A DNA stretch of 64,000 nt, from NCBI GenBank assembly GCA_029243025.1, contig JAQWSU010000002.1, positions 1 to 64,000 on the forward strand, given 5' to 3'. Made by a program: the position numbers and the translations under genes. Numbering within the stretch: position 1 is the first letter of the stretch; every line of letters starts with the position of its first letter. Below are positions 18,440 to 27,656 of this stretch, one piece after another. Below the pieces are notes generated by a model. That model made no database searches. It was not told where the DNA came from and saw nothing but the letters and a program-made list of their open reading frames with translations. Source of the DNA: Pirellulaceae bacterium. GTDB taxonomy: Bacteria > Planctomycetota > Planctomycetia > Pirellulales > Pirellulaceae.

Positions 18440-19423
18440 ATGAAGATTGATTGGCCAAGATTCGTGGAAGTTATTAATGCGAACGAACGTTTTCTGCTCA
18501 CGAGCCATATTCGACCGGATTGCGACGCTCTCGGTAGCGAGCTTGGAATGGCAGAAGTGCTTGAAGCACTCGGCAAAAATGTTTTGATCGTTAACGGCCA
18601 ATCGACGCCGCCCAATCTGTCCTTTATCGATCCGAGCGGTCGGATTCGAACAATTGCAGAGGACGTTCAGCCGTCGGATTTGCTCGATCGCCAAGTGTTG
18701 ATGGTGTTGGATACCAGTGCATGGGCCCAACTCGGCCCGATGGGCGACGTCCTCAAATCAACATCCGCAAAAAAAATCATCTTAGATCACCATCTTAGTG
18801 AAGATGATCTGGGAGCCGAAGCGTTCAAGGATCCGCAGGCTGAGGCCACTGGCCGCTTGGTCGTTGAAGCGGCTGAAAAGCTCGGGGTCGAATTGACACC
18901 TGCCATGGCCACGCCGCTCTACGCTGCGATTGCGACAGACACCGGCTGGTTTCGTTTTCCTTCAGCTGGCAGCGGTACTTATCGAATCGGAGCCAAGTTA
19001 ATCGATGCTGGAGCGGATCCGCCGACCATCTATCGAGATTTGTATGAGCAGCAGACGTTAGGGCGGTGCCGACTACGTGGCGTGATTCTTTCTCGCCTTG
19101 AAACGGAACTCGATGGTCGTTTTGTTCATACTTACGTGCTCAAGGAGGACTTCGATCGAACCGGGGCAACTCCGCAGGATACCGAGGATGCCATTAATTT
19201 GTCATTGACGATCAGCGGAACTGAATTTGCCGTGATTTTGGTTGAGCAGGCCAACGGAGGGGTCAAAACAAGTTTTCGCAGTCGCTGCGGTTTGGATTGC
19301 AGCAAGGTTGCGGAACATTTTGGTGGCGGAGGACACAAGGCGGCTGCCGGTGCATTTATTGAGGAAGCTTTCGAGTCGGCACAGGCAAAGGTGCTTGACC
19401 ACGTGCGCAGCCTGCTGCGATAA
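18440..19423 (+). CDS. DHH-family phosphoesterase (NrnA-like)
   Basis: 327 aa from the ATG at 18440, with AAGGA about 9 bases upstream. The DHH domain has HIRPDCDALGSE (the D-x-D metal motif), MVLDTSAW, and the DHH motif itself as ILDHHLSED. DTGWFRFPS follows. The DHHA1 domain ends in GGGGHKAAAGAF, the substrate-binding glycine motif. This architecture matches NrnA, which degrades short oligoribonucleotides and 3'-phosphoadenosine 5'-phosphate. It follows ribF in the same direction. Which of the two NrnA activities dominates cannot be told from sequence. Confidence 0.9.
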   Translation: MKIDWPRFVEVINANERFLLTSHIRPDCDALGSELGMAEVLEALGKNVLIVNGQSTPPNLSFIDPSGRIRTIAEDVQPSDLLDRQVLMVLDTSAWAQLGPMGDVLKSTSAKKIILDHHLSEDDLGAEAFKDPQAEATGRLVVEAAEKLGVELTPAMATPLYAAIATDTGWFRFPSAGSGTYRIGAKLIDAGADPPTIYRDLYEQQTLGRCRLRGVILSRLETELDGRFVHTYVLKEDFDRTGATPQDTEDAINLSLTISGTEFAVILVEQANGGVKTSFRSRCGLDCSKVAEHFGGGGHKAAAGAFIEEAFESAQAKVLDHVRSLLR

Positions 19424-19524
19424 TCACCGTCCCCCCCCACCTAGAATTTGTCGGCTCTTGTCGGTAAAGGGTCGAAGTCTGAACATGGCTTTGCTCAAGG
19501 CAATGTCAAAAGGAGAAACAGAGG

Positions 19525-20136
19525 ATGAATGAGTCTCATTCCTCGGAGCATTCTGACCGTGATTCGGAAGCTCCTCGCCGCAGTTTTCTGATGAGATTTA
19601 CGACAGGCCTGCTTGCGGCCAGTCTTGGGCTGCTGCCGACGTTATTTGGATTCCTTTTTTTTCTCGATCCCCTGCTGCGAAGACGCGGGGCGGGTTCGAC
19701 TTCGGGAGAGGAACAGTCGCATCGGGATTCGGAAGGCTTTATCAAGCTTGACGCGAAGGTTGATGCTTTGCCCGACAATGGTGCACCCATGTCGTTCAAG
19801 GTAGTCGATGATAAGGTGGATGCCTGGAATAAATTCACGGGTGTGGAGGTTGGCACCGTCTGGCTTCGCAAAAAGCCTGATGGAACCGTCATTGCCTTCA
19901 ACACCATTTGTCCGCACCTTGGCTGTGCCGTTGATTATCGCTCCGGAAAACGAGACTTCTTCTGTCCGTGCCATACGAGTGCCTTCAATTTAGATGGAGT
20001 TAAACAAAATCAAATACCTCCCCGCGGTATGGATCAATTGTCAACCAAACTCAAGGCGGAAACGGGCGATGCAATTTGGGTTAAGTACGAGAACTTCTTA
20101 GCAGGCCGTAAGGAGAAGGTACCCGTCAATGGATAA
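19525..20136 (+). CDS. Rieske [2Fe-2S] subunit of a quinol:cytochrome c oxidoreductase
   Basis: 203 aa. The cluster ligands are in CPHLGC and FCPCHTSAF, the two classic Rieske boxes, with the disulfide Cys present in each. The N-terminus has a twin-arginine-like motif (PRRSFLMRF) followed by a hydrophobic segment (LLAASLGLLPTLFGFLFFL), as in Tat-exported, membrane-anchored Rieske proteins. An AAAGGAG sequence lies 10-15 bases before the ATG. Its end overlaps the start of the cytochrome b gene by 8 bases, indicating translational coupling. It would take electrons from menaquinol at the Qo site and pass them to the fused cytochrome c of its partner. Confidence 0.94.
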   Translation: MNESHSSEHSDRDSEAPRRSFLMRFTTGLLAASLGLLPTLFGFLFFLDPLLRRRGAGSTSGEEQSHRDSEGFIKLDAKVDALPDNGAPMSFKVVDDKVDAWNKFTGVEVGTVWLRKKPDGTVIAFNTICPHLGCAVDYRSGKRDFFCPCHTSAFNLDGVKQNQIPPRGMDQLSTKLKAETGDAIWVKYENFLAGRKEKVPVNG

Positions 20137-22063
20137 GTTGCTTAATTGGCTCGACGATCGGACTGGGTACCGAGACCTTTTAAACGATGCGCTTTACGAG
20201 TCGATACCGGGTGGGGCCCGCTGGCGCTACGTTTGGGGAAGCACGCTGGTCTTTACGTTTGCGATCCAGATGATCACGGGCGTATTTCTCTGGATGGCGT
20301 ATAGTCCCAGTGCGCAAACCGCTTGGGAGAGCGTTTTCTACATCGAACACCAAATGTATTTTGGTAGCGTTGTCCGCGGTATCCATCACTATGCGGCTCA
20401 AATGATGGTTGTCTTGCTGGCGGTGCATCTATGTCAGGTGATAGTCGATGGTGCCTATCGAGCGCCCCGCGAGATAAACTTCTGGATCGGTTTGATCCTG
20501 ATGCAAATTGTGCTCGGCTTGTCGCTGACTGGCTACCTTTTGCCTTGGGACCAAAAAGGCTACTACGCCACGCAGGTCACCACGAAAATTGTGGGTGCAA
20601 CGCCGCTTGTCGGGCAAGAATTGCAGACGTTGGCTCAGGGAGGAACTCAGTATGGTCATCACACCCTCACCCGCTTTTTCGCCATGCACGCCGGAGTTTT
20701 ACCCGCGACGTTGATTTTCTTTCTAGTCATTCATATTTATGTTTTTCGTCGGCACGGCATCACGGTCCCAGACCCTGATCGGAAAGAAACCGAAGCTTTC
20801 TGGCCCGACCAAGTCTTTCGAGATGCCGTGGCTTGCCTGGGCATTTTTGCAGTGATCCTCGCGCTGGCTCTGTTCAAAGGTGCCGAATTAAGTGGACCGG
20901 CGAATCCATCCGAAGCGTATTCTGCAGCTCGACCCGAATGGTACTTCTTGTTCCTGTTTCGCTTCTTAAGATTCGAAATTGTGGAACACTACGGCTTGGC
21001 GTTTGGGGCGATCTATGTTCCTGCGGCCGTGATGTTGATCATCGCTCTCATGCCTCTGATTGCCTTGGTACGTGGTGGGCATCGATTTAATGTTGCATTT
21101 ACTGGTGTGTTGATGGTTTTGATCATCGGACTAACGGGACTCTCGCTCTACGAAGACTCAGTGGATACCCAGCACCAAGCTGCCCTCGCCGAGGCAGCGC
21201 GTGACGGACATCGAGCAGTTGAACTGGCCGGCGGTTCCGAGATGATTCCAATCGAAGGAGCTGGAGCCCTTTTGCGCGAAGATCCATTCACTCAAGGTCC
21301 CCGCTTGTTTTCCCAGTATTGCGCTTCGTGCCACCGGTACGATGGTCATAACGGTCGAGGACGATTGGTGATGGACTTGAATGCGGAAACAGGTGTTGAG
21401 GCCGCATCGCTCCCGACGGCTCCTGATCTGGCAAATTTTGCCGATCGAGAATGGTGGCGGCGCGTTTTGACCGATTACAGACAGTTGATGTCTCCGCTAC
21501 AGCATGCGGGCTATGATGTCGAGAGTTCTACCGAGGAGGGAATGCTCTCTTGGTTTGACGAAAATGCCGAAGCATTGAGGGATGAAGCAAATCGTGCCGA
21601 TGTGGACGCGATGGTGGAGTATCTCGTTTCGCAAAGCCAGCGGCCCGGATTGAATCTGAATGAAGAACTCGTCCAACGTGGTGAGGAAATCTTGAGTTCG
21701 GGTTCGCTTACCCAGGGTGAATTCACCACTTGTGACAATTGCCACGCTGAGCTGGGCGGTGAATTTGTAGTGGGAACAGACAACGGAGGCATCCCCGAAC
21801 TGAATGGTTACGGGTCGACTGCTTGGTTGAAAGCGTTTGTTGAAAACGCGGGTAGCGAGCAGTTTTACGGCGAAAAAAATCAGATGCCCGTCTTTGCCGA
21901 AAAAATTTCCGCCAAGAATCTCGATCTGATCGTTCGTTGGATGACTGGTGACTACGCGGAGACTGAAGTGCACGATTATCCGTCGAAAGTGAAGGAACTG
22001 CAGGAACAATTGGCCCCCCAATCGTCGGTCGTTGGAGAGGCTGGGCCCGCACCATCAAAGTGA
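20129..22063 (+). CDS. cytochrome b fused to a dihaem cytochrome c
   Basis: 644 aa. Residues 1-345 form a full-length cytochrome b. Haem ligands are H86/H100 in helix B (13 residues between) and H187/H202 in helix D (14 between, the b6-type spacing). The Qo-site motif PEWY is at 269-272. After the last helix comes a periplasmic extension with two c-type haem sites, CASCH (398-402) and CDNCH (535-539). Met residues downstream of each could be the sixth ligands. The protein thus combines the roles of cytochrome b, subunit IV and a cytochrome c1 substitute in one chain. It is coupled to the Rieske gene by an 8-base overlap. With the menaquinone operon at 56-64 kb, menaquinol is the probable substrate. 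Confidence 0.93.
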   Translation: MDKLLNWLDDRTGYRDLLNDALYESIPGGARWRYVWGSTLVFTFAIQMITGVFLWMAYSPSAQTAWESVFYIEHQMYFGSVVRGIHHYAAQMMVVLLAVHLCQVIVDGAYRAPREINFWIGLILMQIVLGLSLTGYLLPWDQKGYYATQVTTKIVGATPLVGQELQTLAQGGTQYGHHTLTRFFAMHAGVLPATLIFFLVIHIYVFRRHGITVPDPDRKETEAFWPDQVFRDAVACLGIFAVILALALFKGAELSGPANPSEAYSAARPEWYFLFLFRFLRFEIVEHYGLAFGAIYVPAAVMLIIALMPLIALVRGGHRFNVAFTGVLMVLIIGLTGLSLYEDSVDTQHQAALAEAARDGHRAVELAGGSEMIPIEGAGALLREDPFTQGPRLFSQYCASCHRYDGHNGRGRLVMDLNAETGVEAASLPTAPDLANFADREWWRRVLTDYRQLMSPLQHAGYDVESSTEEGMLSWFDENAEALRDEANRADVDAMVEYLVSQSQRPGLNLNEELVQRGEEILSSGSLTQGEFTTCDNCHAELGGEFVVGTDNGGIPELNGYGSTAWLKAFVENAGSEQFYGEKNQMPVFAEKISAKNLDLIVRWMTGDYAETEVHDYPSKVKELQEQLAPQSSVVGEAGPAPSK

Positions 22064-22203
22064 CCCGTTCGAAGTGGGGTCTAGAATCGACGTTTTCCGC
22101 ATTATCGCTAGAGTTTAACGGTCAGGCTGCCGAAGAAATAAGGTGTCGCGCTGCGAATGAATTTCGCTGGCGCCGGCCCGATTGGGCAGAAAGATGATCG
22201 AGA

Positions 22204-22944
22204 ATGTGGTGCAGTACTTGCGGAAAAGATTTGCCCGTACTTCCGACGGCCGATGACCCGGAGGCGTTCACCTGTATCGGATGTCGCCAGACGTCGGTAC
22301 ATTTCGCGAGTGAGATCACGCGCTGGGATACGGCCCATCTGCGGGTGGAACGCGAAGCTGATTCGGAACATTTGGACGATGTGTGTCCGGTAGAACCCCC
22401 ACCGGTTTTTGACGCGGACTTCGAATGGCACGATGCTCATGTTCGGCCAACACTCGCCGATCGAGAATCCTCTTTACAACCTGCGATCAAAACGGATCTG
22501 CCGCCCAAAAATCAAGGAAAGCGACGCCGACTGCGGACATGTTCCTCGTTCACTTGTTGGTCCCTGTTGACTCTTGGCGTGGCTCTTTTCGCGTGCGGGG
22601 GAGCCTTGATTGCCTATTCGTTGACGGGCGATCGCGATGAGCTCTGGAACCTGGGAGCACCCATGGCACTTGCCGGTCAAGCCATTTTTCTCATTGGACT
22701 TGTCCTGCAACTCGATATCATCTGGCACCAAAGTCGACAGACATCGCGGAATCTGTTTCACTTGGATGATCGATTGGCGCAGTTGCAAGATGAACGTGAG
22801 CTAGTGGAAGGTTCCGATTTGCAGCCTAGCCCGATTGCTCGGCAGAATGGAGCTGAGAGCCGTAACCCTCAGGTGCTGTTCAAGGACTTAAAAGGCCAAC
22901 TCGATACGCTGTCAGAGAAGATCGCATCGAAGTCGCCGCAGTAA
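22204..22944 (+). CDS. zinc-ribbon, two-helix membrane protein of unknown function
   Basis: 246 aa. The N-terminus has C3-x2-C6 and C24-x2-C27, a predicted zinc ribbon (MWCSTCGKDLP, FTCIGCRQ). A polar acidic region follows. Two membrane helices lie at about 113-139 and 148-172, joined by a short loop with LTGDRDELWN. The last ~70 residues look coiled-coil (LDDRLAQLQDERELVEG, VLFKDLKGQLDTLSEKI). The topology suggests that both ends are cytoplasmic. It follows the cytochrome b-c gene after 140 bases. I do not recognise a family. A similar N-terminal ribbon occurs in two other membrane proteins of this window. Confidence 0.7.
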   Translation: MWCSTCGKDLPVLPTADDPEAFTCIGCRQTSVHFASEITRWDTAHLRVEREADSEHLDDVCPVEPPPVFDADFEWHDAHVRPTLADRESSLQPAIKTDLPPKNQGKRRRLRTCSSFTCWSLLTLGVALFACGGALIAYSLTGDRDELWNLGAPMALAGQAIFLIGLVLQLDIIWHQSRQTSRNLFHLDDRLAQLQDERELVEGSDLQPSPIARQNGAESRNPQVLFKDLKGQLDTLSEKIASKSPQ

Positions 22945-22964
22945 GTAATGGTGCCACTCCAGTG

Positions 22965-23654
22965 TCACGAGCTTTGGGCTCGAAGAAGTGTGTCGACGAT
23001 TTTCGATGGCGATAGATCGGCAAGCAGCACATCAGGTTTTTCCTCGGCGAGTTCTTCAATGGGAAAACCGCCCGTGGCAACCGCGACGGAATTTGCACCG
23101 ATCGCCTTTGCACAGCGAATGTCGTTTGCCGTATCTCCGATAACCCAGACATCGCGGGGGGCAATCGATTTCTGTAAGTGGGCTCTGGCGCTCTCTAAGG
23201 CCGTTTTCGCAACATGATTGCGGGACGTATGGTGATCCCCATATCCACCGAAATCGAAATAATGCCAAAGGTCGTAGTGACGAAGCTTTGATTCTGCTCC
23301 CGCTTCTAAGTTGCCGGTTAGCAGTCCCAAATGAGAGTGCGGGCACGCATGCAGTTGTCCGATGGCTTCCTGCACGCCAATCAAGACTTCACCCGGTCGT
23401 TCTGCCAAAAAAGTCTGCAGATGTTTGAGATAGGCGTCTCGAAATCGAAGCCAGTTTTCTTCCGTTACAGCAATCTGATGGGCTTCGAACAGATCGCGAG
23501 TGATTGCTCGATCCGTGCGGCCAGCAAAGCGGATCGGATCGCGTTTCAATTCGACCACACCAAAGCTGTCGGTCAGGGTTGAAAAAGCGGCTTCCTGCCC
23601 GGCCCCGCCACTCACAATCAGTGTCCCATCGATGTCGAATAGCCAGATTTTCAT
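22965..23654 (-). CDS. HAD-superfamily phosphatase
   Basis: 229 aa, resembling phosphoglycolate phosphatase (Gph-like). Motif I is FDIDGTL with nucleophile D7 and D9. Motif II lies in LGLLTGNLE (Thr), the Lys of motif III is near HVAKTALES, and motif IV is VWVIGDTANDI. The helical cap between motifs I and II starts about residue 17. A soluble cytoplasmic hydrolase of small phosphate esters is expected, but the substrate cannot be predicted. It starts 13 bases downstream of the HtrA-like protease gene, so the two are probably co-transcribed. Confidence 0.88.
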   Translation of the reverse strand: MKIWLFDIDGTLIVSGGAGQEAAFSTLTDSFGVVELKRDPIRFAGRTDRAITRDLFEAHQIAVTEENWLRFRDAYLKHLQTFLAERPGEVLIGVQEAIGQLHACPHSHLGLLTGNLEAGAESKLRHYDLWHYFDFGGYGDHHTSRNHVAKTALESARAHLQKSIAPRDVWVIGDTANDIRCAKAIGANSVAVATGGFPIEELAEEKPDVLLADLSPSKIVDTLLRAQSS

Positions 23655-23667
23655 TGTCTCTCGCTGC

Positions 23668-24864
23668 TTAGCTTGATTCCATTAACGTCAGTGGAATCTC
23701 GAGTTCTTCTTGTTCTTCCGTGCCCAAGCCACGAATGATCTTGAGTTCGATTGGTTGGCCCACCTTTTGGCTTTCCAGAAATGTAAACCATTCATCTAAA
23801 TTGCTGATCGGATCTCCATTCGCAGCAATAATCAAATCTCCATAGTCCACCATCTGCCAGGTTCGATAACCACGACGGTATTTTACAGCGCGCGTTGGTT
23901 CTAAGCCGGCTTGATCCGCGGGTGTATCCGGAAGAACGTCGTGAAACAAAACGCCTTTGAGTTTCTGTTGACGTGTGAACCAATCGTGCACCGGAACAAC
24001 CCCAATGGCCGGTCGTGTCAACTGTCCGTTACGAATTAAATCCGGAACGATGCGGTTGACGGTGTCTACGGGGATCGCAAAGCCAATTCCGGCGTAAGCG
24101 CCGGATGGACTGTAAATCGCCGTGTTGACGCCAATCAGTAGCCCGGCGCTGTCGAGTAAAGGTCCCCCTGAATTTCCCGGGTTGATGGCTGCGTCCGTTT
24201 GGATCACGCCGTCAATTGTGCGACTCGCATTGACGGTCCCTGTTTTTTCGTTGGTGCGGATCTCTCGGCCGAGAGCGCTGATGACTCCTGTGGTCAGCGT
24301 GTGGTCGAGTCCAAACGGGTTTCCAATTGCAAATACCTTTTGACCGACACTCAAGTTGTTTGACTCGCCAAGCAAGATCGGTTTGAGCGTGTTTTTGTCA
24401 GCGGTGATTTTCAGTACGGCAAGATCTTTGCCAGGAGCTCGACCCACCAGAGTGGCATCCCACACGGACTGATCTGAAAGCGTCACCTGTGCTCGATCTG
24501 CGTTGGCGATCACATGATCGTTTGTGACGATGTGGCCCTGTTTGTCCCAGACAAATCCCGATCCACCGCCTTGATTCAGTTCGGTTTCATTGAACGAGAG
24601 CGAATTTTGAGATCGCTGGGTAGTCGTTATAAACACCACGGCGGGCGCGTTTGCTCGAAACAGCTCGATGGTGGATTCTTCATCCTGAGCAAGCTGGCCA
24701 CGTGGCGTGATCGGTCTCGGTTGTGCATTCGGGTCGTGAAGTGCACGGGATTTCCACTGCCCGTACCAAACGGCTGCTAGATAACCAACTAACAGCATCA
24801 AAATGTAGGGAAGCATGCGTGCGAGAAGAGGACGCGGTGCAGACGGATTGGCTTCGTAGTTCAT
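23668..24864 (-). CDS. membrane-anchored trypsin-like serine protease with PDZ domain (HtrA/DegP-like)
   Basis: 398 aa. A single N-terminal helix (about 17-34, MLPYILMLLVGYLAAVWYG) serves as signal anchor. The chymotrypsin-fold domain has the full triad: H117 in TNDHVI, D147 in GKDLAV and S232 in NPGNSGGPLL. One PDZ domain occupies about 300-395 (VLFHDVLPDTPADQAGL, GDLIIAANGDPI). The layout matches DegS or HtrA-like quality-control proteases working in the periplasm. It is the first gene of a pair with the HAD phosphatase. A 746-bp gene-free region lies upstream. Confidence 0.93.
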   Translation of the reverse strand: MNYEANPSAPRPLLARMLPYILMLLVGYLAAVWYGQWKSRALHDPNAQPRPITPRGQLAQDEESTIELFRANAPAVVFITTTQRSQNSLSFNETELNQGGGSGFVWDKQGHIVTNDHVIANADRAQVTLSDQSVWDATLVGRAPGKDLAVLKITADKNTLKPILLGESNNLSVGQKVFAIGNPFGLDHTLTTGVISALGREIRTNEKTGTVNASRTIDGVIQTDAAINPGNSGGPLLDSAGLLIGVNTAIYSPSGAYAGIGFAIPVDTVNRIVPDLIRNGQLTRPAIGVVPVHDWFTRQQKLKGVLFHDVLPDTPADQAGLEPTRAVKYRRGYRTWQMVDYGDLIIAANGDPISNLDEWFTFLESQKVGQPIELKIIRGLGTEEQEELEIPLTLMESS

Positions 24865-25610
24865 AAATGGCCAGGGCCGTTTCGAGGCGTGGAGGGGAAA
24901 CGATTGCTGACTTGTCAGCGATCTCCTAGCTTATGATCGACTGCGCGGATTCGCAACGCCGTTTCGAGCACGATTCTTCAGCTTGGACCAAGCGCATCGC
25001 CGTCAGCAAACCCGTCAGCAATTGGCGAATCAAAGAGATTGGAGTCGTGAATTTGACACAAATCGCGTCCTTGGGCGGCCTCGATTGGTGCGAATGGAAA
25101 AAGGCGAGCTGCCATTTGCGGCAGGAATCTACAGAAATCAGACCACTCCGCGGAGTCGGGTATGCTCTGATTTTGCCCTCCTCGCGTGATAAGGAGCAAC
25201 GTCCGTCGAGATCGTTCCGAGAGTCAGAGCCAATGGTTGAGCTCTATCTGCCGTGAGTGCGAGATTTTGAGCATTTCCGTGTGAGAATCGTACATCAGAA
25301 TCAAAAGAGTGTTCATTCGCCGACACGGCGTCTCAGTGATCGGAATCAGTGATGGCTCAAATAAGTTGTCACCTAGGGCTTGGTCTCGGTGTGTCGAATG
25401 GTCGAGCTGCGATACCAGATGCGGTGCCGGGGCACGTTTTGCGAGTCTGAACGCCCATGATCGGGATGCTGAGAATGCCGCAGTACGATTTTGACTTGCG
25501 GGTTTTACACGGCTGCAAGGCGAACTGTGATTTCGGCGTGCATTTGGGCGTTGTTTATGCGGAGATCATCCTGGCGTCATTTCGATAGCAGCGCCAGGCC
25601 AGCCAGAAAA
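24865..25610. other. 746-bp region with no supported gene
   Basis: It lies between the HtrA-like gene (leftward) and the end of the ExeA-like gene. Short frames exist (for example 24933-25256), but they lack a good ribosome binding site and any recognisable family. A perfect 12-bp palindrome, ACTCCGCGGAGT, sits at 25145-25156. I saw no tRNA, repeat array or clear terminator. The right part may be the 3' flank of the ExeA operon and the left part the protease promoter. Confidence 0.5.
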
Positions 25611-26432
25611 CTACTCGGGTACGACGGCCACCAATTCCTCGGAAACCGCTTCGATTGCCTCATTGGTGATCGATCGGCGCTCTTCGGCAAAGCCAATCAA
25701 CAGGGCTAAGTCGCACAAACGGTTGATTTGCCGAGGATTTCCGTGGGTGACGGCATGAATTCGTTCTAAGGCCAACTCGTCAAAAATCGGCTCGGCGGCC
25801 CCGGCTTGGTTGAGCCGATGATTCACGTAGCTGACACTTTCGTCGAGGTCCAATGGCCTCAATAGGCACTTAACTGCCAAACGTTCTTCGACACCCGGAT
25901 GTCGATCGATCGTCGGCAGAAACGACGTCTGTCCGACGAAGAGCAAGGTCAAGCCGATACCATGTTGGCTTTCGAAGTTAAGCAGCAATCGCAGCATGTC
26001 CAAGGTGGTGACCTCGGTGATCAGTTGAGCTTCATCAACCACCACGACTGCATGCCTTCCTGCCTCGCTGTTCTCCCGCAGAGCTTTCTCAATCCTACGC
26101 ACCGCGGTTTCCGTGGGCAGTGGCCCGCAGTTGCCCGAATCTGGATTGAGTTCTTCTGCCAAGTAGGTCAGAAGTTCATTGGTCGGCATTTGGGGGAATA
26201 CTAAATGGACTTTGGGTGTGATCGTTTTGGGAAGCATTCGAAACATGGTTCGGATGAGCAACGATTTACCCAGGCCGGGGGCCCCGGTCAGGACTGCGCC
26301 ATCACGCCGACTTTCGATGGCGTAACGCAGTTTTAGTAGGGCCGCTTGATGCGTTTCGCTCGGATAGTAAAAGGACTCGTTCGAGTTGTTTTCGAACGGC
26401 TTATGTGTGAGTCCCCAGTACGATTCGTACAT
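25611..26432 (-). CDS. ExeA/GspA-like AAA ATPase
   Basis: 273 aa. The N-terminus MYESYWGLTHKPFENN is the hallmark of the ExeA family and of secretion ATPases found at exosortase/exopolysaccharide loci. Walker A is GAPGLGKS at 50-57 and Walker B is VVVVDEAQ. The sensor region contains LLFVGQTSF, and HGNPRQINRLCDLAL forms the sensor 2 motif. Unlike GspA it has no C-terminal membrane helix or peptidoglycan-binding domain, so it is probably soluble and cytoplasmic. It is the last gene of a leftward operon, 10 bases after the CpsD-like gene. Known ExeA helps place the secretin through the cell wall. The partner here is unknown. Confidence 0.9.
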   Translation of the reverse strand: MYESYWGLTHKPFENNSNESFYYPSETHQAALLKLRYAIESRRDGAVLTGAPGLGKSLLIRTMFRMLPKTITPKVHLVFPQMPTNELLTYLAEELNPDSGNCGPLPTETAVRRIEKALRENSEAGRHAVVVVDEAQLITEVTTLDMLRLLLNFESQHGIGLTLLFVGQTSFLPTIDRHPGVEERLAVKCLLRPLDLDESVSYVNHRLNQAGAAEPIFDELALERIHAVTHGNPRQINRLCDLALLIGFAEERRSITNEAIEAVSEELVAVVPE

Positions 26433-26442
26433 GATTTAATTC

Positions 26443-27591
26443 CTAAGCGGTCTTTTTGAGGTTGATGTGATCTGCGATCGAAAAATTCTCAATTGTTTCA
26501 ACGATCCGATTCGAGTGTTGTTTCAGGTGTCGTTTCATTTGCAACAAGGCGTCATCCGATGTCTGGCGAACATCACGTATGATGAAGTGAGCGGCTGTTA
26601 CATCTTCCATCTCGCTGCTCCACACGGGGCGTCCCGCAGAGGTATCGAGTAGAATGAGATCAAACGCGTTGATGAGCGATCCGACCATCGTGCGAAGTGT
26701 TTGGCCAAACCCGAGCTCGCCAATTGACCAATCGCTGCTAATCATCGGGAGAATTGAAAACCGATTCTGGAGTGATCGAATACAGCATTCTTCCAGCGGC
26801 TCTTCACCGCTCTCAAATCGTTCCCAGCCAAATTCGACCGATAATCCCAGCGTTTCTGCCAGATTCGGCTGATCGTGATTGGCGTCGATGATCAATACTT
26901 CGTGCCCCTGTTGTGCCATGAAGTAGGCAAGTCCAATCGCGAGGGTTGTTCGTCCTTCGCCCGGATTGCAGCTGTGGATACTTATCAGCTTTTGCTGGTC
27001 ATGAAACACATCGCGAATCAAGGATCGCACGCTGTACAGTTGCTCTTGGAGTCCATCGTGCATCTGGAGACAAGGCGATGGAAGCTGAAACTCGTCGACT
27101 TCCCAAACGGGTTTGAACGACAGCGGGGGCGACGTTACGACGGTTGGTTCCATCCTGACAACGGAAGCTGTTTGCTGTAGCGATGGCGTTGGCTCCTGAG
27201 GCTCAACAGGCGTTGACTCCTCGGGTTCTAACGTGGGAGGATTGGTCTCGAGTGAAACGGACTTGCACTCCCCTGCCGGATTGACATGCGGCCGTTTTGC
27301 CGTTTCTCTCGACATCGTGTGGTCGTCCGCTGTCGGGTTGTCGAGCGAACGAATAGTCGTGTCGACGATAAATCCCGTGTAGTTGCGGTTGGTCGGGGTT
27401 TCGACTTCGAGCGGTTCGTCAATTATTGACGTGGATTGGCCGATCGGGGCGGAGGCGAGCTGATCGGGTGTCGAATCGGCCACTTCGACGTAAAGCTCCG
27501 TATTCGCTTTATCTCCGGAAACGGCCTCTGGGGCGATTGGTTGATCTTCCTTTGAGAATGCTCGAATGAACGCTTGGTCCAATGATGTCAT
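26443..27591 (-). CDS. CpsD/CapB-like P-loop ATPase with Arg in Walker A
   Basis: 382 aa from the ATG at 27591 (GGAAGG upstream); a longer frame to 27636 is less likely. The first ~160 residues are acidic, Pro/Thr-rich and apparently disordered. The ATPase domain (about 175-365) resembles the cytoplasmic part of bacterial tyrosine kinases for exopolysaccharide chain length: PGEGRTTLAIGLAY at 210-223, the Walker A' strand VLIIDANHDQP, and FDLILLDTSAG. The P-loop reads GEGRTT, with Arg214 where Lys is usual. The C-terminus has no Tyr cluster, so classical autophosphorylation is unlikely. It lies between a bitopic membrane protein and the ExeA-like ATPase. Confidence 0.82.
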   Translation of the reverse strand: MTSLDQAFIRAFSKEDQPIAPEAVSGDKANTELYVEVADSTPDQLASAPIGQSTSIIDEPLEVETPTNRNYTGFIVDTTIRSLDNPTADDHTMSRETAKRPHVNPAGECKSVSLETNPPTLEPEESTPVEPQEPTPSLQQTASVVRMEPTVVTSPPLSFKPVWEVDEFQLPSPCLQMHDGLQEQLYSVRSLIRDVFHDQQKLISIHSCNPGEGRTTLAIGLAYFMAQQGHEVLIIDANHDQPNLAETLGLSVEFGWERFESGEEPLEECCIRSLQNRFSILPMISSDWSIGELGFGQTLRTMVGSLINAFDLILLDTSAGRPVWSSEMEDVTAAHFIIRDVRQTSDDALLQMKRHLKQHSNRIVETIENFSIADHINLKKTA

Positions 27592-27656
27592 TGTCTCGAC
27601 CTTCCTGGTGTTGCGCGTGATGTTGTTACCCGTCAAGAATCAATTTCGCCGTTGTT

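Noticed and set aside
24933-25256. 107-codon rightward frame in the gene-free region
   Set aside because: It has no convincing ribosome binding site, no recognisable domain, and a composition like translated spacer DNA.
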